This document shows, piece by piece, positions 59,607-64,000 of a stretch of 64,000 bases of DNA. How positions within the stretch are numbered: position 1 is the first letter of the stretch; every line of letters begins with the position of its first letter. The position numbers and the translations under genes are program-made. This DNA comes from Bacteroidaceae bacterium. Its GTDB lineage: Bacteria > Bacteroidota > Bacteroidia > Bacteroidales > Bacteroidaceae. A model generated the notes under the pieces. The model was not told the DNA's origin. It did no database searches and saw only the letters and a program-made list of their open reading frames with translations. The stretch covers positions 1-64,000 of the forward strand of contig JAFRQD010000054.1 of NCBI GenBank assembly GCA_017428785.1, read 5' to 3'.

Positions 59607-60659
59607 ATGAAAAAGATTATCACTTGCTTATTGGCTATGTTTGGCCTGACAACGGCTTGTGGCCAACAGAGTTATGTAAATGCGGACGTGAACGGATTCG
59701 CTGAGTTGATATCCCGCCCTGATGTGGTGCTGCTGGATGTTCGCACGGCAGAGGAGTTCGCTGAAGGCCACATCGCAGGTGCCGTGAACATCGACCAGGC
59801 TCAAGGCGATTTCATTCAAAAGGCAAAGGCTGCTCTGTCGCCCGATAAGACGGTTGCAGTATATTGCAGAAGCGGTCGTCGCTCGGCCAATGCAGCAAAC
59901 AGACTGGCTGCAGAGGGCTATAAGTGCGTGAACCTGGAAGGTGGCATCCTCGCTTGGAAGGAAGCCGACAAAGCAGTCTCCACCGACGCCTACGAGGTGG
60001 ATGTCTTCCAGACGAAGAGCGGAAAGCAGGTGAAGTTCCATGCCTTGGTTCATGCCAGCATCCGCATTGAATTCGACGGTCGGGAGATAGAGATAGACCC
60101 TGTGACTAAGCTCGGAAACAAGTTTGTCAACTATTCCGCTATGCCGAAGGCCGACTTCCTCTTCATCACTCACGAACACGGCGACCACTTCGACAAGGAG
60201 GCAATCAGAATCCTTTCGAAGGACGCGACCAAGCTCGTCATGAACAAACGATGTGCCGAGATGTACGGCTCAGGCTTGACGATGGAGAACGGACAGACCT
60301 ATCTGCTCGACGACATCAAGGTGGAGGCAGTCCCTGCCTACAACACGACAGAGGGCCGTCAGCGCTTCCATCCGCAGGGTAGGGACAACGGCTATATCCT
60401 GACCCTCGACGGCTTGCGCATCTACATCGCCGGCGATACGGAGGACATCCCGGAGATGGCGTCAATCAAGAACATCGACATCGCTTTCCTGCCTTGCAAT
60501 CAGCCCTATACGATGACTCCGGAGCAATTGGTCAAGGCTGCGAAGACCATCAAGCCCAAGGTTCTTTTCCCGTATCATTATGGGCAGACGGATGTGAGCG
60601 GCATCCCATCACAACTCAAAGAGTCGGGCATCGAGGTCAGAATCAGACATTACGAATGA
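59607..60659 (+). CDS. Rhodanese-MBL (UlaG-like) fusion lipoprotein
   Basis: 350 residues from the ATG at 59607, which opens a lipoprotein signal (CLLAMFGLTTAC, Cys18). An ATG nine codons earlier would spoil the signal. Residues about 20-125 are a rhodanese domain with active-site C87 in YCRSGRRSA. Residues about 140-350 are a UlaG-like metallo-beta-lactamase domain (THEHGDHFD, H189/H191/D193/H194; then IAGDTEDIPE and PYHYG). Rhodanese plus MBL suggests persulfide or sulfur-compound handling, but the domain order is the reverse of the better known MBL-rhodanese persulfide dioxygenases. Confidence 0.87.
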   Translation: MKKIITCLLAMFGLTTACGQQSYVNADVNGFAELISRPDVVLLDVRTAEEFAEGHIAGAVNIDQAQGDFIQKAKAALSPDKTVAVYCRSGRRSANAANRLAAEGYKCVNLEGGILAWKEADKAVSTDAYEVDVFQTKSGKQVKFHALVHASIRIEFDGREIEIDPVTKLGNKFVNYSAMPKADFLFITHEHGDHFDKEAIRILSKDATKLVMNKRCAEMYGSGLTMENGQTYLLDDIKVEAVPAYNTTEGRQRFHPQGRDNGYILTLDGLRIYIAGDTEDIPEMASIKNIDIAFLPCNQPYTMTPEQLVKAAKTIKPKVLFPYHYGQTDVSGIPSQLKESGIEVRIRHYE

Positions 60660-60668
60660 TGATAAACA

Positions 60669-60702
60669 ATAAAGGCAGTCTCGGTCGAGGCTGCCTTTAT
60701 TG
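60669..60702. terminator. Bidirectional terminator between convergent genes
   Basis: AATAAAGGCAG and CTGCCTTTATT form an 11-bp stem around a 12-base loop that is itself partly paired (TCTCG/CGAGG). A/T-rich flanks on both sides suit termination of both the plus-strand and the minus-strand gene. Confidence 0.85.
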
Positions 60703-60721
60703 TTCTTGTCGTTTATAGGTG

Positions 60722-63700
60722 TCAGTACAGAATCTTCTTCCCGTTGATGATATTGATGCCCTGTCTGGGCGAACTGAGTCGCTGGCCTATAAGATTGTAA
60801 GTCCCGCCATTTCCTGTTGTCCGTTGGCTGCTGTCAACAGCCTTGACCCCTGTAGGGATAGGACGGATGCCTGTGAGGCCGAAGTCGATATACTGGCCGC
60901 CTCCTTTATTCGTGCACTCGATGGCAATAACGTTTGTGTCGTCGGGAGTAAGTGCGTCCAATGCCTCCTTGTTGATGGGAATGTACTTGTAGGCAGTGAG
61001 ATAGCCGCTCTCTTTGAAGGCTTCCACACCATTGAAATATACCGTAACGTCCTCGTCGTGATGAATCCTCGCCGAAAGGGCAGCCATTTGCTCAGGCGTG
61101 TATCCGGTCAGGTCGAGGTGATAGCGAAGGCGTATGACAGAGGAATTCCATGAAGTGTGCACGAAGCTTCCAGGAGGATTGCCTGCGCCAAAGCCGGACA
61201 AGCCTTCGCTCCATGAGTTGTCGCGGAAGGTCTGCTTTGTCCAGTTTGTGCTTGTGGCTGTGCTCGAAGCAGTCAGATATTTCCATTTCTGCGGCTCTTT
61301 CTCTGCAGTGGGCAGTACGTCGCATTCCTCATAGAAGAAGTTGCTCAACAGGTTCTGCAGTTCGCTCGCTTTGATGACCAGCACCGACCCTTCCTGCGCC
61401 TCTTCCGGCAGTTGGAGCTCGTACTCGTTGCAAGGATACCATTTGCACTCGGCAGCATTCCCGCTCTTGCTCATGGCTTGCCTGTTCTTCTCTGTCGAAT
61501 TATAGAGCAGGAACCAGCCTGAACCGTCGAGGGCAGGGAAGGTCTGCGGCCCCCGGCTCTTGGGTATCTGTGAGCTGAAGATGCGTTGTGGCTCCGAGAA
61601 GGTTGTCCCCGCCACCTTCAAGGCGTTGGTCTGCGTCTGCATGATGTTTCTGTCGGAGTTATAGAAGATGCCGCTATATGTGTCGCCCGTTTTCTCGAAA
61701 TGCATGTCGTGGACAGAATAGGTGTTGGAATAGATGACGCGTGGCGAGATGAACTTCTTCCAGTCGCTCGTCGTGGTGAGGTAAATGTTGTTCTTGTCAC
61801 CACTTTTAGCACTCCAGTAGATGAAGAACTTTGATGTAGCTTCGTCGTAGATCCATTCCGGCGACTCTGCCTTGCTTATGCTTGAGGAAGAAGGCTTTAC
61901 CTTTATGTCTCCATTCTCTCCAGGCTGCCAGTTGACGAGGTCTTCGCTCTGCAAATGGAAGAAGCCCGTTTGGCTGTCGTCTGTATAACCGGCAACGAGA
62001 TGGAAGACATCCTTTCCGTCGATGGTGGCACGGCGAATGAAAGGCGCCTTCATTTCTATATCAGCATATTCGCCTCGAAGGATGGGACGATTGCCATTGA
62101 CAGTAGTCCATTTCGCTCCGTCCAGACTATATGCGTAATGCAGTTGCTGGCTTGTCGGCAGCGTGTAGGTCATCAGATAGGCTTTGTCGCTGACACTCGT
62201 GAATTCAGGAGCAGGAGTCCTCTCTGGCATCGGCTCTACTTGTATGTCGTCAAGGGAAGTGTAGTTGCGCATCTTAAGTCCGCAATCGATGAACTGGCCG
62301 CCTGTCGTCTGCTTGCAATGGATGGCGATGGTGTTGTCCGAGCCGTCCAGCTTCAGCGCCTGGAGTCCAGCAGGCAGGAGTGGCCATTGCTCGTATTTGG
62401 TGTTGTAGCCGGTCACTTTGAGCGTGAGCTTTCCGTTGATGTATATCTCAGCATCCTCGTCATGGAAGAGCCAGAGACGAAGGTCTTGAATCCTGCTGGC
62501 ATCGAAATCGTTGATTTGGAAGGTGCGCCTTATCCAGATGTCGCTGCTTGTCCATGATGTCCTTCCGCCTCCACCGAAACCAGCTGCGCCAGTCCTCCAG
62601 CCGGAAGCGTCGAAGCTCGTTGTGTACCAATCTTCTGCAGGCTCCGTTGTGGTGTATTTCCATTGGATGCCCGACTTCTCGTCGCCAGCTGCCACAATGG
62701 TCGTGGCGTCGTTATAACGGCTGTTGACGGTTCTCAGAATCTTTGCTCTCATGGCTTCCTGCTGAGCCGGCGAGACTTTCAGGACTTTACGGTCGTACGT
62801 CAGGATGCCATTGCATTCCTGCTCCACATCGGTGATTTGCGTGTAGACTGACATCCAAAGGCCTTTGTTCTTTTGGAGTTCCTGCAGGCGGTCGGTGTAG
62901 TGGTCGTAGAGGTTGGTGTAGGTGTCGGCATCATCCACAGTCGTGTAGTTCACGTCGGAACCTGCCCACATGTGCCCTTTAATAAAGAGGTTGATGCCGC
63001 CGAACTCGCCACAAGAGGCCACGCGCTCGTTTACAGGATTCGTGGCAGCATTGGGAGAGGGGTAGGAGTGAACATCCAGGAAGTCGCCCATCTCCACATC
63101 CGTCCAACCCGTCACTGCATGTACGAATCGGCCTGGGTCATGATTGGCATTGATGACGCTGTTCACGGCTCTGTGGGTGTGGCCCATGCCTTGTTCGGTA
63201 TGCTGACCCCAACCTTCGTTGATTACCACCCAGGCACCGATACAGGGATGTTGGCGAGTGGCATCGATGAGCATTTCGTTCTCATGGTAGAAGTTCTGCA
63301 TAGCATAGTCGATATTGCCAATTGCTCCGCTTCCACATCCCGATGGCATATCCTGCCAGACAACCAGCCCGTGCCTGTCGCACCACTCGAACCAAAGGTC
63401 GTTCTCCAGTTTGATGTGTTTGCGCACCATATTCATGCCAAAGTCTTTCATGACTTGCAGGTCATAAACCATTGCTTCGTAGGAAGGGGGAGTGAGGAGG
63501 CCGTCGGGCCACCAGCCTTGGTCGAGAGGACCGTACATATAAAGGGGCTTGTTGTTGAGGAGCACAGCAGGATGTCCGTCCACCATTCCGCGAGAGAACT
63601 TCCTCATGCCAAAGTATCCGCTAACCTTGTCCGTCTCCTGTCCCCCCTCGTTTGCTTTAATCTCCAGATTGTAGAGGTTAGGCTCGTCCGGGCTCCATAG

Positions 63701-64000
63701 TTTTGCGGAAGGGATGGGCAGGATGAAGGTGTCGTCCGAGCTTCCTGTCTGCTCGGCAATCACATTGTCTCCGTCTTTTACAGTTAATGACACGGAACAT
63801 GGTGCAGAGGTCTTTACCTTTACTGAAACGGTGGAGTTGTCGATGTCGGGAATCGGCTCGTAGCTTTCAATATGCGTGGGGCTGACAGGCTCCAGCCAGA
63901 CTGTTTGCCAGATGCCGCTATTGGGCGTGTACCAGATGCCGCTTGGCGAAACGCTCTGCTTTCCGTTGGGTTGTCCGCCGTCCGTCGGGTCCCAAACGGC
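60722..64000 (-). CDS. Multidomain GH2-family glycosidase, 5' end outside the window
   Basis: 1092 codons are visible and the frame is open to the window edge. The order is: GH2 sugar-binding domain (PSGIWYTPNSGIWQTVWLEP at about 20-40); Ig-like and TIM-barrel domains with acid/base E262 (INEGWGQ) and nucleophile E332 (CGEFGG); a galactose-binding-like beta-sandwich (WLFHDEDAEIYINGKLTL); a five-bladed GH43-like propeller (FHLQSEDLVNWQPGENG; ESPEWIYDEATSKFFIYWSA); a second beta-sandwich (RIHHDEDVTVYFNGVEAF); and a C-terminal YNLIGQRLSSPRQGINIING motif. The internal GTG at 63793 is not the true start. Confidence 0.88.
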   Translation of the reverse strand, partial: AVWDPTDGGQPNGKQSVSPSGIWYTPNSGIWQTVWLEPVSPTHIESYEPIPDIDNSTVSVKVKTSAPCSVSLTVKDGDNVIAEQTGSSDDTFILPIPSAKLWSPDEPNLYNLEIKANEGGQETDKVSGYFGMRKFSRGMVDGHPAVLLNNKPLYMYGPLDQGWWPDGLLTPPSYEAMVYDLQVMKDFGMNMVRKHIKLENDLWFEWCDRHGLVVWQDMPSGCGSGAIGNIDYAMQNFYHENEMLIDATRQHPCIGAWVVINEGWGQHTEQGMGHTHRAVNSVINANHDPGRFVHAVTGWTDVEMGDFLDVHSYPSPNAATNPVNERVASCGEFGGINLFIKGHMWAGSDVNYTTVDDADTYTNLYDHYTDRLQELQKNKGLWMSVYTQITDVEQECNGILTYDRKVLKVSPAQQEAMRAKILRTVNSRYNDATTIVAAGDEKSGIQWKYTTTEPAEDWYTTSFDASGWRTGAAGFGGGGRTSWTSSDIWIRRTFQINDFDASRIQDLRLWLFHDEDAEIYINGKLTLKVTGYNTKYEQWPLLPAGLQALKLDGSDNTIAIHCKQTTGGQFIDCGLKMRNYTSLDDIQVEPMPERTPAPEFTSVSDKAYLMTYTLPTSQQLHYAYSLDGAKWTTVNGNRPILRGEYADIEMKAPFIRRATIDGKDVFHLVAGYTDDSQTGFFHLQSEDLVNWQPGENGDIKVKPSSSSISKAESPEWIYDEATSKFFIYWSAKSGDKNNIYLTTTSDWKKFISPRVIYSNTYSVHDMHFEKTGDTYSGIFYNSDRNIMQTQTNALKVAGTTFSEPQRIFSSQIPKSRGPQTFPALDGSGWFLLYNSTEKNRQAMSKSGNAAECKWYPCNEYELQLPEEAQEGSVLVIKASELQNLLSNFFYEECDVLPTAEKEPQKWKYLTASSTATSTNWTKQTFRDNSWSEGLSGFGAGNPPGSFVHTSWNSSVIRLRYHLDLTGYTPEQMAALSARIHHDEDVTVYFNGVEAFKESGYLTAYKYIPINKEALDALTPDDTNVIAIECTNKGGGQYIDFGLTGIRPIPTGVKAVDSSQRTTGNGGTYNLIGQRLSSPRQGINIINGKKILY

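Overview
The window looks like a chromosomal segment of a gut-type Bacteroidales, most likely Prevotellaceae or Bacteroidaceae. Three things support this. Promoters are of the Bacteroidota type (TTTG, about 19 to 20 bases, then TAnnTTTG). Many genes belong to Bacteroidota-restricted families (DUF4835, DUF3127, DUF3667, DUF6057, BT4734-like VirE-N, Fibrobacter-major-paralogue-like lectin folds). Several secreted hydrolases share a short C-terminal motif (YxLxGxRV...KGxYIxxGKKV) common in Prevotella-like secretomes. No strain is identifiable by eye.

Layout. 1-731 is non-coding and repeat-rich. 732-9328 is a minus-strand block: an OmpA-like porin; a Tat cluster (tatC, sugar isomerase/epimerase, DUF1080 hydrolase/lyase, a Gfo/Idh/MocA oxidoreductase with a twin-arginine signal, tatA, a cytosolic Gfo/Idh/MocA oxidoreductase) that looks like a 3-keto-glycoside pathway built around its own export machine; and a TPR protein. 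9986-20920 is a plus-strand block: Ca/Na exchanger, M60 metallopeptidase, DUF6057 membrane protein, a TolB-like beta-propeller with a CxxCH haem motif, a GH30 glycosidase whose 3' tail is frameshifted, and a secreted lectin-like protein. 21122-23688 (minus) holds an MBL hydrolase, rsmG and an NhaC antiporter. 23845-25577 is kdgK-kdgA. 26001-32062 is a small-sigma-factor operon with a membrane protein and two large envelope proteins.

32108-44926 carries sulfate activation and sulfotransfer genes (sulfotransferase, cysN, cysD, then cysC and an SLC13 permease). This locus is interrupted by a 5.3-kb element at 36091-41383. The element has nearly perfect 98-100 bp terminal inverted repeats, divergent operons from an iteron-like centre, an SSB-like protein, a VirE-N/DUF3987 helicase-like module (with an internal amber stop), an HU-like protein, a phage-type murein hydrolase and a 42-residue membrane peptide, but no recognisable transposase or integrase. 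Its ends truncate a DUF3667 gene on one side and an alginate-lyase-family gene on the other. This is the best candidate in the window for an undescribed system.

44926-57984 is mainly housekeeping: radA, tex, tRNA-Arg(CCG), DUF3127, dnaN, a DnaQ-like exonuclease, coaBC, DUF4835, a Na/Pi cotransporter, pgi and a HAD phosphatase. 57990-64000 has a secreted alkaline-phosphatase-superfamily enzyme, a rhodanese-MBL lipoprotein, and the 3' part of a large multidomain GH2 protein running off the window.

A second theme is non-coding repeat architecture. Seven intergenic arrays have a 21-22 bp period built on a degenerate 11-bp palindrome. Heptanucleotide low-complexity tracts sit at about a dozen gene junctions. 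GC-rich hairpin repeats also occur. Some of these sequences have been taken into coding sequence as signal peptides, inserts and C-terminal tails.
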